Positions 44,611-53,465 of a stretch of DNA of 64,000 bases are shown piece after piece. The first letter of the stretch is position 1. Each line of letters starts with the position of its first letter. Origin of the DNA: Desulfomicrobium sp. UBA5193. Its GTDB lineage: Bacteria; Desulfobacterota; Desulfovibrionia; Desulfovibrionales; Desulfomicrobiaceae. Location of the stretch: assembly GCA_002412965.1 (NCBI GenBank), contig DHWB01000007.1, forward strand, positions 124,001 to 188,000, given 5' to 3'. Position numbers and translations under genes: made by a program. The notes beneath the pieces are model-generated. The model had not been told where the DNA came from. It made no database searches and was given only the letters and a program-made list of their open reading frames with translations.

Positions 44611-45450
44611 ATGTTCAAAATAGTCAAACGCGAAGAGATGGCCTCCGGAACGGTCGTCCTGAACGAGATCGAAGCCCCGCGCATTGCCGCCAAGGCTCGT
44701 CCGGGACAGTTCCTGATTCTCAAGGCCAACGAAAATGGCGAGCGGATACCGCTGACCATGGCCGAAACCGATCCGGAAAAAGGCACGGTCACGGTCATCT
44801 ACATGGTCGTCGGCAAGAGCACGGAGCTGTTCCGGCGGCTGCAGGTCGGCGACGCCTACCAGGACGTCATCGGCCCGCTGGGCCAGCCGACGCATATCGA
44901 GCCCGGCAAGAACGTGGTCTGCGTGGGCGGCGGCACGGGTGTGGCGGTGCTGCATCCCATCGCCCGCGGCATGAAGAACGCGGGCTGCCGGGTGACGTCC
45001 ATCATCGGGGCCAGAAACAGGGACCTGCTCATCCTGGAAGACAAGATGCGCCTGGCCTCCACGGACCTACACATCTGCACCGACGACGGAAGCTACGGGC
45101 GCAAGGGGTTTGTGACCGAAGTGCTCAAGGAACAGCTCACCCTTGGCGGCGTCGATCAGGTGGTGGCCATCGGCCCGGTGCCGATGATGAAGTTCGTGTC
45201 GCTGCTGACCAAAGACTTCGGCGTGCCGACCATGGTCAGCCTCAACCCCATCATGATCGACGGAACGGGCATGTGCGGCGGGTGCAGGGTCACGGTCGGG
45301 GGAGAAACAAAGTTCGGCTGCGTGGACGGGCCGGAATTCGACGGGCACAAGGTGGATTTTGACGAACTGATCCTGCGCTTGCAGGCCTACACGGAGCAGG
45401 AACGGCTGAGCCACGGCCGCTGCAAATGCGAGGAGGGTGCGCGAGCATGA
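44611..45450 (+). CDS. NfnA-like FAD/[2Fe-2S] oxidoreductase subunit
   Basis: 279 aa of the ferredoxin-NADP reductase/dihydroorotate dehydrogenase electron-transfer group. Ordered segments: FAD-binding RIPLTMAETDP, NAD(P)-binding VVCVGGGTGVAVLHP, and a C-terminal [2Fe-2S] motif DGTGMCGGCRVTV plus Cys in KFGCVDGPEFDGH. This layout equals the small subunit of NfnAB. It starts 15 bp after the outer-membrane gene with GGAAAGGGA upstream. It probably receives electrons from the hydroxylase or hands them to NAD(P). Confidence 0.9.
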   Translation: MFKIVKREEMASGTVVLNEIEAPRIAAKARPGQFLILKANENGERIPLTMAETDPEKGTVTVIYMVVGKSTELFRRLQVGDAYQDVIGPLGQPTHIEPGKNVVCVGGGTGVAVLHPIARGMKNAGCRVTSIIGARNRDLLILEDKMRLASTDLHICTDDGSYGRKGFVTEVLKEQLTLGGVDQVVAIGPVPMMKFVSLLTKDFGVPTMVSLNPIMIDGTGMCGGCRVTVGGETKFGCVDGPEFDGHKVDFDELILRLQAYTEQERLSHGRCKCEEGARA

Positions 45451-46847
45451 CCAGCACGAACAAAACTCCGCGTCAGTCCATGCCGGAACAGAACCCGCAG
45501 GTGCGGGCCAGGAACTTCGAGGAGGTGCCGCTCGGCTACACCCCGGAGATGGCCGTGGCCGAAGCGGGTCGCTGCCTGCAGTGCAAGAACCCGGCATGCG
45601 TGCAGGGTTGCCCGGTCAATGTCGATATTCCGGGCTTCATCAAACATATCGCCGCAGGCCATTTCGATCAGGCCATCGGCAAAATCTGGGAACGCAACAG
45701 CCTGCCCGCCGTGTGCGGGCGGGTCTGCCCCCAGGAAATCCAGTGCGAAGGCAACTGTCTGCTGGGCCGCAAGGGCGAGCCGGTCGCCATCGGCAACCTG
45801 GAGCGCTTTGCCGCCGATTGGGAGCGGGCGCACCAAGTCTGCGAGCTGCCCTCCAGGGACAAGACCACTGGCAAGAAGGTGGCGGTGGTCGGCTCCGGGC
45901 CGTCCAGCCTGACAGTGGCCGGGGATCTGGTGCTCAAGGGCCACGAGGTCAGCCTGTTCGAAGCATTTCACAAGCCGGGCGGAGTGCTGGTTTACGGCAT
46001 CCCGGAGTTCCGCCTGCCCAAGGACATTGTCGCCTCGGAAGTGTCCTGCCTCGGAGCGCAAGGGGTAAGCATCGAATGCGACGTGGTCGTGGGCCGCACC
46101 GTGACCGTGGAGGAGCTTTTCGAACAGGGCTTTAACGCCGTTTACCTGGGTGTCGGCGCGGGCCTGCCCAAGTTCATGAACATCCCCGGCGAAAATCTGG
46201 TCGGCGTGCTCTCGGCCAACGAGTACCTGACCAGAGCCAACCTGATGAAGGCCTACCTCTTCCCGGAGGTGGACACGCCCATCCCGCAGGGCCGCCAGGT
46301 GGTCGTGCTGGGGGGCGGCAACGTGGCCATGGACAGCGCCCGCACGGCCATGCGCCTGGGCGCGGAAAAGGTCAGCATCGTCTATCGCCGCTCGCGGGCG
46401 GAAATGCCGGCCCGTGGAGCTGAAATCCATCACGCCGAAGAGGAAGGGCTGAACTTCGAACTGCTGGTCAACCCCGTGCGCTACCTGGGCAATGAAAAGG
46501 GCCGCCTGACCGGCATGGAATGCGTGCGCATGGAGCTCGGCGAACCCGATGCCTCGGGGCGCAGGCGTCCGGTCACTGTGCCCGGTTCGGAGTTCACCAT
46601 AGAGTGCGACCTGGCCATCGTGGCCATCGGCTCCGGGGCCAACCCGCTCCTGACCCGCTCCACCCCGGATTTGCCGCTGAACAAGTGGGGCTACATCACG
46701 GCCAACGCCGAGACCGGCAAGACCGGCAAGAAAGCCGTCTGGGCCGGAGGTGACATCGTCACCGGGGCCGCCACGGTCATCCTGGCCATGGGCGCGGGAC
46801 GAAAAGCTGCGGATTCGATCCACGAATACCTGACCTGGGGATGGTAA
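45447..46847 (+). CDS. NfnB-like (glutamate synthase small-subunit type) flavoprotein
   Basis: 466 aa. N-terminal Fe-S domain with CLQCKNPACVQGCP and CGRVCPQEIQCEGNC; FAD motif VAVVGSGPSSLTVAGDL; NADPH domain VVVLGGGNVAMDSARTAMRLG; C-terminal FAD segment WAGGDIVTGAATVILAMGAG. The pairing with the NfnA-like gene (4-bp overlap) indicates an NfnAB-like complex that couples NADPH, NADH and ferredoxin. The start ATG 45447 follows AGGAGGG. A plain glutamate synthase is excluded by the absent large subunit. Confidence 0.9.
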   Translation: MTSTNKTPRQSMPEQNPQVRARNFEEVPLGYTPEMAVAEAGRCLQCKNPACVQGCPVNVDIPGFIKHIAAGHFDQAIGKIWERNSLPAVCGRVCPQEIQCEGNCLLGRKGEPVAIGNLERFAADWERAHQVCELPSRDKTTGKKVAVVGSGPSSLTVAGDLVLKGHEVSLFEAFHKPGGVLVYGIPEFRLPKDIVASEVSCLGAQGVSIECDVVVGRTVTVEELFEQGFNAVYLGVGAGLPKFMNIPGENLVGVLSANEYLTRANLMKAYLFPEVDTPIPQGRQVVVLGGGNVAMDSARTAMRLGAEKVSIVYRRSRAEMPARGAEIHHAEEEGLNFELLVNPVRYLGNEKGRLTGMECVRMELGEPDASGRRRPVTVPGSEFTIECDLAIVAIGSGANPLLTRSTPDLPLNKWGYITANAETGKTGKKAVWAGGDIVTGAATVILAMGAGRKAADSIHEYLTWGW

Positions 46848-46851
46848 CACG

Positions 46852-46870
46852 AGGGGGGCCCGTGCCCCCT
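46852..46870. repeat. GC-rich hairpin between nfnB-like and yqeB genes
   Basis: AGGGGG (46852-46857) pairs with CCCCCT (46865-46870), with a 7-base loop. It lies 5 bp after the nfnB-like stop; weak attenuator or RNA stabiliser. Confidence 0.4.
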
Positions 46871-46901
46871 TCACATTGGCGACGCGTTGCGCGGAGGATG
46901 C

Positions 46902-47705
46902 ATGCAAAGTTTGAGCGAGCGGGTCATCGTGATCAAGAGCGGAGGAGAGATGGGCACGGCCGTGGCCTGGCGATTGTATCAGGCCAGGCTGCGCCGCATC
47001 GTGATCCTGGAGACGGCGCATCCTTTGGCGGTGCGGCGGACGGTCAGCTTCTGCGAGGCGGTGCTGGACGGCGAATGCCTGGTTGAAGGGGTGCGGGCGG
47101 TGCGGATCGGGCGCCCCGAACAGGTCGGGGAGGTTTGGGCCCAGGGCGCCCTGCCCGTCCTGATCGACCCGCAGTGGGACAGCATCCCCGTCATCAAGCC
47201 GGACGTGCTTGTCGATGCCATCCTCGCCAAGCGGAACCTGGGCACCCGCATGACCGATTCGCCCCTGGTCATCGGCCTCGGCCCCGGTTTTGACGCCGGT
47301 ACGGACGTGCACACCGTCATCGAAACGAACCGGGGACACGATCTGGGACGCATCATCACCAAGGGCGCGGCAGCCCCCAACACGGGCATCCCCGGCTCCA
47401 TCGGCGGCTACGCCCGTGAGAGGGTGCTGCGGGCTCCGGTGGCCGGAAAATTGACCTGGGACTGCATGCTCGGCGATCTGGTGCAGGCGGGACAGATCCT
47501 GGGCCAGGTCTCGGGGAAGCCGGTGGTGGCCGAAATCGCCGGGCTTCTGCGCGGTCAGATCAGGCCCAACGGTCATGTGCCGCAGGGCCTCAAGCTCGGC
47601 GACATCGACCCGCGGGGGGACGCCGCCTTTCTGCACACCATCTCGGACAAGGGGCGCGCCATTGGCGGGGCCGTGCTGGAATCCATCATGAGGGCCTACA
47701 ATTGA
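46902..47705 (+). CDS. yqeB: Selenium-dependent molybdenum hydroxylase system protein YqeB
   Basis: 267 aa of the EF2563/YqeB family, a marker of selenium-dependent molybdenum hydroxylases. Typical parts are the N-terminal VIVIKSGGEMGTAVAWRL, the central LVIGLGPGFDAG and IIEAATRGHNLG-like NRGHDLGRIITKGAA. Its exact biochemical role is not established. ATG 46902 has GGAGG four bases upstream. It lies between the Nfn-like genes and yqeC. Confidence 0.92.
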   Translation: MQSLSERVIVIKSGGEMGTAVAWRLYQARLRRIVILETAHPLAVRRTVSFCEAVLDGECLVEGVRAVRIGRPEQVGEVWAQGALPVLIDPQWDSIPVIKPDVLVDAILAKRNLGTRMTDSPLVIGLGPGFDAGTDVHTVIETNRGHDLGRIITKGAAAPNTGIPGSIGGYARERVLRAPVAGKLTWDCMLGDLVQAGQILGQVSGKPVVAEIAGLLRGQIRPNGHVPQGLKLGDIDPRGDAAFLHTISDKGRAIGGAVLESIMRAYN

Positions 47706-47707
47706 CC

Positions 47708-48475
47708 ATGCCGGAGACCATCGCCGAGGCCCTTGGCCTGCCCGAGCGAGGGCTCCTCAGCCTCGTCGGGGCGGGCGGCAAGACCACGGTCATGTTCCGG
47801 CTGGCCGCTGAGTTGACCGCGCAGGGCCGGCGTGTCGCCTGCGCGACGACGACGAAGATCTTTCCGCCGACACCGGACCAGGCTCGCCTTGTTCTGGCGG
47901 AGAACAACGAGCATTTCCTTGACGCATGCCGCGAGACCATGACTCAGGGCAGGCCGGTCTGCGTTGCCTGGCGGGAGGAGAGCGGCAAGCTTCTGGGGCT
48001 GCCGCCGGAGTTCATCCACAGGCTGCTCGATTCCGGAATCTGCGACTGGATCCTGGTGGAGGCCGACGGCGCGCGCGGGCTGCCCCTCAAGGCTCCGGCC
48101 AAGCACGAACCGGTCATTCCCGAGCGCAGCACGCATGTGCTGGCCTTGGCCGGCCTGACGGCCATCGGGACAGCTCTGGACGAAGACCACGTCTGCAGGA
48201 GCGGACGCTATGCGGAGCTGAGCGGCCTGCCCCCGAACGCATTGGTCACAACCGAATCCGTGGCCAGAGTCTGCAACCATCCGCACGGCATGTTCAAGGG
48301 CGCGCCCGCGAACGCGCGGCGCCTGCTCTGGCTGAACCAGGCCGACACTCCGGACGCGCTGGCGCACGGCCGTGAAATCCTGGACCGGTTGCGCGCGGGC
48401 GATTGCCCGCCACGACGCGTGGTTGTGGGCGCGGCCATGCGCGCCCCCTGCGTGAGGGAGGTCTGGGAGCCATGA
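47708..48475 (+). CDS. yqeC: Selenium cofactor biosynthesis protein YqeC
   Basis: 255 aa. Family signatures are VGAGGKTTVMFRLA (P-loop-like), ATTTKIFPP and ILVEADGARGLPLKAP. YqeC is a fixed member of the selenium-dependent hydroxylase gene set and is thought to help attach or activate Se at the Mo cofactor. The start is placed at ATG 47708; a TTG overlapping the yqeB stop at 47702 is also possible. It overlaps mocA by 4 bp. Confidence 0.92.
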   Translation: MPETIAEALGLPERGLLSLVGAGGKTTVMFRLAAELTAQGRRVACATTTKIFPPTPDQARLVLAENNEHFLDACRETMTQGRPVCVAWREESGKLLGLPPEFIHRLLDSGICDWILVEADGARGLPLKAPAKHEPVIPERSTHVLALAGLTAIGTALDEDHVCRSGRYAELSGLPPNALVTTESVARVCNHPHGMFKGAPANARRLLWLNQADTPDALAHGREILDRLRAGDCPPRRVVVGAAMRAPCVREVWEP

Positions 48476-49083
48476 GCGTATGCGGCGTCATCCTCGCGGC
48501 CGGACTTGGACGGCGCATGGGCACCGTCAAGCAGCTCCTGCCCTTTCGCGGCAGGCCGCTGCTGCAGCACGTCATCGACGCCGCGCGGGCTTCACGCCTC
48601 GAAAACATGCTGCTGGTCCTCGGTCATGCCCATGACCAGGTGCTGCCGCAGCTCGACACGCACGGCCTCGAGGTGATCGTGAACCGGGACTTCGCCGCAG
48701 GACAGAGCACCTCGGTGCGGACCGGGCTGGAGCATCGCGCCGATGCCGACGGCATCATGTATCTGCTTGGGGACCAGCCCCTGCTGAGCGCGGACACCAT
48801 CAACACGCTCATCGACTGTTTCCTGCGCGAGCAACCCTGGGCCGCCATGCCGGTCCACCATGGTCAGCCCGGAAATCCGGTCATCATCGGGCGTCCACTG
48901 ATGGCGGATTTGGCCGCCCTCTGCGGCGACATCGGTGCGCGACGCTTGCTGCGGCAGAGCCAGTTCGTACGGAGGGTCGAGGTCGACGACCCCGCGATCC
49001 TGCGGGACGTGGACACCATGGAAGATTACCTGGCGCTGCTTGCGACGGGGGAATCATGCCGGGACGAAATTTTCAGACCTTGA
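48472..49083 (+). CDS. mocA: MocA-type molybdenum cofactor nucleotidyltransferase
   Basis: 203 aa, NTP-transferase fold. The N-terminal motif VILAAGLGRRMGTVKQLLPF and LGDQPLLSADTINTLI are typical of MocA/YgfJ, which adds CMP to molybdopterin to form the cytosine dinucleotide (MCD). Start ATG 48472 overlaps yqeC. In selenium-dependent hydroxylase loci this protein provides the dinucleotide form of the cofactor. Confidence 0.93.
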   Translation: MSVCGVILAAGLGRRMGTVKQLLPFRGRPLLQHVIDAARASRLENMLLVLGHAHDQVLPQLDTHGLEVIVNRDFAAGQSTSVRTGLEHRADADGIMYLLGDQPLLSADTINTLIDCFLREQPWAAMPVHHGQPGNPVIIGRPLMADLAALCGDIGARRLLRQSQFVRRVEVDDPAILRDVDTMEDYLALLATGESCRDEIFRP

Positions 49084-49099
49084 AACCAGGGAGTTGCCT

Positions 49100-50119
49100 G
49101 TGAAAACGATCGCGGTTGAACATGCGGTGGGAACAGTGCTTTGCCATGATGTCACCCGAATTGTGCCTGGCGGCGAGAAAGGACCGGCGTTCCGGCGAGG
49201 GCATGTCGTCCGGGAAGAGGATATTGCGGCGCTGCTCGATATCGGCAAGGCCAACCTGTACGTGTTTGACCCTGCCGACGGCTTTGTGCACGAGGACACT
49301 GCCGCCATCCGCCTGGCGCGAGGGGCGGCGGGCCGGGGGATCGTGTTCAGCGAGCCCAAGGAGGGCAAGGTGACCCTGTCCGCGGCCTACGACGGCCTAC
49401 TGTCCATTGACGTGGACGGCCTGGACCGTCTGAACGGCATCGAGGACGTGAGCTTCGGGACCATCCACCGCAATCAGCGCGTCAAGGCGGGCAGAGTCCT
49501 GGGCGGGACGCGGGTCATCCCGCTCGTTGTTCCGGAAGAGCTTTTGCTCGAAGCGGAGGGCGTCTGCATGCAGCATCGCCCCATCATCGAAGTGAAGCCG
49601 CTCAAGGCCGCGCAGGTCGGCGTGGTGACCACGGGCAGCGAGGTTTACCATGGACGGATCAAGGACGGCTTCGGCCCCCTGCTCCGGGCCAAGTTCGAGG
49701 ACCTCGGCAGCTCCGTGATCGATCAGGTCTTTGTTTCGGATCAGGTGGACATGACGGTGGACGCCATCTTCTCGCTCGTCCGGCAGGGCGCCGACTTCAT
49801 CGCGGTCACCGGCGGCATGTCCGTAGACCCGGACGACCAGACCCCCGCCGCGATCCGCAAAACCGGGGCCTCGGTCGTCTCCTACGGCGCGCCGACGTAT
49901 CCCGGAGCCATGTTCATGCTGGCCTACCTGGACGGCGTCCCCGTGCTCGGCCTGCCCGGCTGCGTCATGTACTACAAGGCCAGCATTTTCGATCTGATCG
50001 TGCCCCGCATTCTGGCCGGGGAAAAAATCGAGCGCCGCGACATCATCGCCCTCGGTCATGGCGGATTCTGCGAGAACTGCAGTGTGTGCCGCTACCCCGC
50101 GTGCGGCTTCGGCAAATGA
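49100..50119 (+). CDS. MoeA-like molybdopterin-binding protein with Cys-rich tail
   Basis: 339 aa. A MoCF-binding core is seen in VGVVTTGSEVYHGRIKDGF and FIAVTGGMSVDPDDQTP. It ends in GFCENCSVCRYPACGFGK, a four-Cys motif that could bind a metal. Start GTG 49100 with AGGGAG upstream; the frame from 48935 overlaps mocA and is a shadow. It is the last gene of the cluster. It may insert metal or selenium into the cofactor; the specific step is unknown. Confidence 0.87.
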   Translation: MKTIAVEHAVGTVLCHDVTRIVPGGEKGPAFRRGHVVREEDIAALLDIGKANLYVFDPADGFVHEDTAAIRLARGAAGRGIVFSEPKEGKVTLSAAYDGLLSIDVDGLDRLNGIEDVSFGTIHRNQRVKAGRVLGGTRVIPLVVPEELLLEAEGVCMQHRPIIEVKPLKAAQVGVVTTGSEVYHGRIKDGFGPLLRAKFEDLGSSVIDQVFVSDQVDMTVDAIFSLVRQGADFIAVTGGMSVDPDDQTPAAIRKTGASVVSYGAPTYPGAMFMLAYLDGVPVLGLPGCVMYYKASIFDLIVPRILAGEKIERRDIIALGHGGFCENCSVCRYPACGFGK

Positions 50120-50173
50120 ACAGGCGTTCAGCTTGCCGCCGCAGGTCTTGAAAGACAGGGCATTCGAGGCGGG

Positions 50174-50671
50174 TCAAGGACGGGAAAGCAGCGCTTCGAA
50201 GCGCTGCTCGTTGACCTCCGTCCCCCACTGGTTGCCCCGGTGCTGTTCGGTCAGCCGGAACCCGTGCTTTTCGTAGAGATGGCGGGCGGCGTGCAAGCCT
50301 TCGAAGGTCCAGAGATATGCCTTGGGAAAATTTTGCCGGCGGCAATGATCGAGAGCGGCGGCAATCAATTTTCCGCCAAGCCCAAGCCCGCGCATGGCGT
50401 CAGAGACGATGAACCAGCGCAGATGGGCGCCTTCGGATTCGGCCCTGGCGCCGTCGATGACGATCGCTCCTTCCACGCGGCCATCGCAAAGCGCCAGCCA
50501 GATGCCGTTGCAAGCACAGTCGAGACGGTGGAGAAACTCGGAGAGCTCGCAAGCCACCTTGCCCTCGAAATAAAGGCCAAAGCCTGCATGCCGCCAATAG
50601 TAGGCGCCGTGCAGTTCAACGATGCGACCAATTGCCCCCGGAACATAACCGGCCACTATTTCGACGTTCAT
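50174..50671 (-). CDS. GNAT-family N-acetyltransferase
   Basis: 165 aa. The acetyl-CoA-binding loop is in MRGLGLGGKLIAAALDHC (R/Q-x-x-G-x-G/A type). The C-terminal part DHCRRQNFPKAYLWTFEGLH and LYEKHGFRLTEQ is typical. Start ATG 50671 has AGGA seven bases upstream; one upstream TTG is ignored. It converges with the molybdopterin-binding gene, 54 bp apart. Substrate unknown; it could be a MarR-linked GNAT, but no regulator domain is present. Confidence 0.9.
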   Translation of the reverse strand: MNVEIVAGYVPGAIGRIVELHGAYYWRHAGFGLYFEGKVACELSEFLHRLDCACNGIWLALCDGRVEGAIVIDGARAESEGAHLRWFIVSDAMRGLGLGGKLIAAALDHCRRQNFPKAYLWTFEGLHAARHLYEKHGFRLTEQHRGNQWGTEVNEQRFEALLSRP

Positions 50672-50733
50672 CAAAGAATCCTGGTTGGAAGACCATCGCC
50701 ATGGCCGGATCGACTGCGCTCACTCCCCTGCCA

Positions 50734-53004
50734 TCAGGAGCGACTTTGCAGATAATCAAGGAGGGCCGTCTCGTCCATGACCGGCGCCAGGGCGTCGCCC
50801 TGGGCATAGGTGCAGCCGTGATCCTGCAGTGACCGCAGGCGCATCGCGTCCTCGACGCCGGGGGCGACGAGAATGAGCCCCGTGCTCCGGGCGATGGAGG
50901 AGAGACTTGCAAGCACGCTCGGATCGTTCTGCAGGACAGTGTCCAGCTTGAGCCCGCGCAGCGGAAAGCGATGCAGGTCCGCAAGCGAGATATGGGTCGC
51001 GTCGAAATGGTCCACGACGATGCCCACACCGGCTTTGTTCACCTCCGCAAAGACATTTGAAAACCGCTCCGCGAAATATTTCAGCCATTCCTCGCGCACT
51101 TCCAGCACAATGGATGCGGGGCTGAGCCCATGCTCGAGAACAACCTCGATCAATTCTTCAAGGAAGCCGAGGCGCAGGGCATTTTTGAGAGAAACGTTGA
51201 GGCCCAGAAAAAACTTTTCCCCCTTGACCTGCTGAAAACGCTTCAAGGCCGAACAGGCCCTTCGAACCGCCCACGCCTCCAGCTCGAAGACAACGTCGCT
51301 GTGCTCCGCGAAAGGCAGGAACCATTCGGCCCGCAACAGCCCCTTGCGCTTGTGATTCCAGCGCATGAAAGCCTCGACGCCGCTGATCGTTCCGGTTTCG
51401 AGGTGCACTATGGGCTGATAGTGCATGCACACTTCATTCTCCAGGAGCGCACTGCGCAGACCGCTCTCGATCCGCAAAAACTGCACGGCCTGGCTGTTCT
51501 GCCGATCATCGAAGATCACGATCTGCCGCTCGCCACGCTGAATGGCCCGACCCAACGCGGTCTGCGCGTCCTGCAGGATGTCCTTTTCGTCCGTATAATT
51601 CCTGGGGGCCATGACCACGCCAAAGCTGCACGTCACGCGCAGTTCGCTCTGGCCAAGCCTGAACGGCCTGGCGGTTTCCTCTTGAATGCGTTGAGCGACG
51701 CGCACGGCGCCGATGACATCCGTGACATTGTCGAGCAGTATGAAAAATTGCTCGGAATCCAGATATGCCGGAATATCGAGCGTGCGCAGACAGTTTACGG
51801 TCCGCTTTGCGAGCAGTTCAAAAAATGTCTTCTGATCCTCGATCTGGAGGAGAACCTGCTCCGCGTTGTCAATCCCCATGACCAGCAAGGCGAACGCATA
51901 GTCCGAGTGCCTGATCGACCGCATCAGGGCCAGCTGAAGGCTGTCGGAAAAAATATGACTGGATGTTGATCCCGAACTTTTCGAATCGGGAGAACTCGGT
52001 GCCGGAGTGTAATGCGCAGAGAAAAAAAGCGGACGGCCTTTTTCATCCTTGTGCAAGAACACGCTGACATTGCAGGGCACGCATGCCCCCTTGAACGTCT
52101 GCAGCTCCGTATGAAGCTCTTGCGTGCGGCCAGTTGCAAGGAGCGATGCGAAGACCTTCTCCTGCAAAGCCTGAAAATCGAGGCTTGCAAGATCGATTGT
52201 CCAGTTCCGCGTCACAAGGTCGTATCGTGAATATCCGCAAAGATTGAGAAAAGCCTCATTTCCCCCCAGAATGCGCCCGTCGGCGTATCCGGCCAATACC
52301 GGGGTTTCCAGCTGGCTCAGTATTTCTTCCATGAACACATTTTTCTGGGCCAATCGGTGATACTCGACAAACCCGTCAAGAACCGACTCGGCAGGGGGAG
52401 TTGCCTCGGGATGCCTGTTTGCTTCGGAAGATGAACCCGGCCGGAGGTAAACATCCAAGTCAATGATCACGGCAGGAGCTGTCAGCAGGGCGCCTAATGC
52501 TTCGGGGTGCAGGGGAGAACGGACAAGCGTAAAGAACACCATGTTCAGCTTGTGTTCCCCGGCCCGCACCGGAGCCGGGCCGCCTGTGAACAGTTGAGAA
52601 GACTGCAGGGCATGGACATGACAAACCTTGGATGCGTTGCCCCCCGCTTCATCCCCAAGACGATCCAACTCCGCGGGATTGATTTTTCCCTCGGCAGTGA
52701 AAATTGATTCACCGCGTACATGGTTTCGCGCCTGAGCCCAGCACTTCCAGTCTTCTGCCCCACCATCAAGCACAAGCCGATTGCCTGCACGACGTGTCTG
52801 TTCTTCCAATGCGGCAAGAAAATTCTGGATGCTCTGCTCAGAGGTACAAATCACCACGCAAGAGTCAACAGGCAAGAGATTCAGAAAATCATCCAAGTCA
52901 GGAGAGACTCGACGCAAAGGAAAATTTTCCAATTTTCCTGAAGCGTTCAGGGCAGGAAATGAGAAGAAAACCAATTCTTCCGGAGACAGGAAATTATTAC
53001 TCAT
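50734..53004 (-). CDS. PAS-GGDEF-EAL protein with degenerate catalytic sites
   Basis: 756 aa. Order: a variable N-terminus (about 1-220), PAS (about 220-345), GGDEF-type (about 370-500) and EAL-type domain (about 515-756). The GGDEF signature is replaced by YLDSEQFFILL. In the EAL domain the start motif is EAF rather than EAL, the second metal site DDFG is DHFD, and QGxxF is QGDALAPVM. Both enzyme activities are therefore probably lost, leaving a c-di-GMP binding or scaffolding role. Start ATG 53004; the upstream frame to 53193 is AT-rich and lacks a better site. Neighbours give no partner. Confidence 0.87.
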   Translation of the reverse strand: MSNNFLSPEELVFFSFPALNASGKLENFPLRRVSPDLDDFLNLLPVDSCVVICTSEQSIQNFLAALEEQTRRAGNRLVLDGGAEDWKCWAQARNHVRGESIFTAEGKINPAELDRLGDEAGGNASKVCHVHALQSSQLFTGGPAPVRAGEHKLNMVFFTLVRSPLHPEALGALLTAPAVIIDLDVYLRPGSSSEANRHPEATPPAESVLDGFVEYHRLAQKNVFMEEILSQLETPVLAGYADGRILGGNEAFLNLCGYSRYDLVTRNWTIDLASLDFQALQEKVFASLLATGRTQELHTELQTFKGACVPCNVSVFLHKDEKGRPLFFSAHYTPAPSSPDSKSSGSTSSHIFSDSLQLALMRSIRHSDYAFALLVMGIDNAEQVLLQIEDQKTFFELLAKRTVNCLRTLDIPAYLDSEQFFILLDNVTDVIGAVRVAQRIQEETARPFRLGQSELRVTCSFGVVMAPRNYTDEKDILQDAQTALGRAIQRGERQIVIFDDRQNSQAVQFLRIESGLRSALLENEVCMHYQPIVHLETGTISGVEAFMRWNHKRKGLLRAEWFLPFAEHSDVVFELEAWAVRRACSALKRFQQVKGEKFFLGLNVSLKNALRLGFLEELIEVVLEHGLSPASIVLEVREEWLKYFAERFSNVFAEVNKAGVGIVVDHFDATHISLADLHRFPLRGLKLDTVLQNDPSVLASLSSIARSTGLILVAPGVEDAMRLRSLQDHGCTYAQGDALAPVMDETALLDYLQSRS

Positions 53005-53465
53005 AGCATATTTCCGATTGATTATCTCATACTTTATTAAAGTAAACTTATGCAACGTGACAAAAACATATCCAATATTTCTAGAATTTGCTATCTCAAA
53101 GTCAGCGAGTTCACTTTGCAGCTTAAAGCAATGTATTATTGAACAGCGCAAGGGATGAGAGGATTTATTGATAAAAGCAGACATCCACTTCATAAAAGGA
53201 CCAATTGAGCCATCGCGACCGAGAACTTGAGCCTAGTCGCCTATAAGGAAGTTCTCCCTTAAATTCCGCAGACTGGCAATATCTATCGCAGCAGGGGAAC
53301 GCATGCAATTTGACAGCTGCGTGCTTTTCATATATTTTACATTTAGCATGAACTAACTGATATAATAAAATAAATTGGCAAAACGAACCGAAATTCTTCA
53401 AAAATTTCATTATTCTGCAATACAAGATTATTATTAACACACATTTTTAAAATATTACGTAAAAT
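53005..53465. other. AT-rich divergent intergenic region
   Basis: 461 bp, strikingly AT-rich (the rest of the window is GC-rich). It separates two divergent genes: the GGDEF/EAL protein and the MltF-like transglycosylase. I see no good ORF. Several AT-rich boxes are present, but no unambiguous promoter or inverted repeat could be assigned. The low GC might mark a horizontally acquired or promoter-rich patch. Confidence 0.4.
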
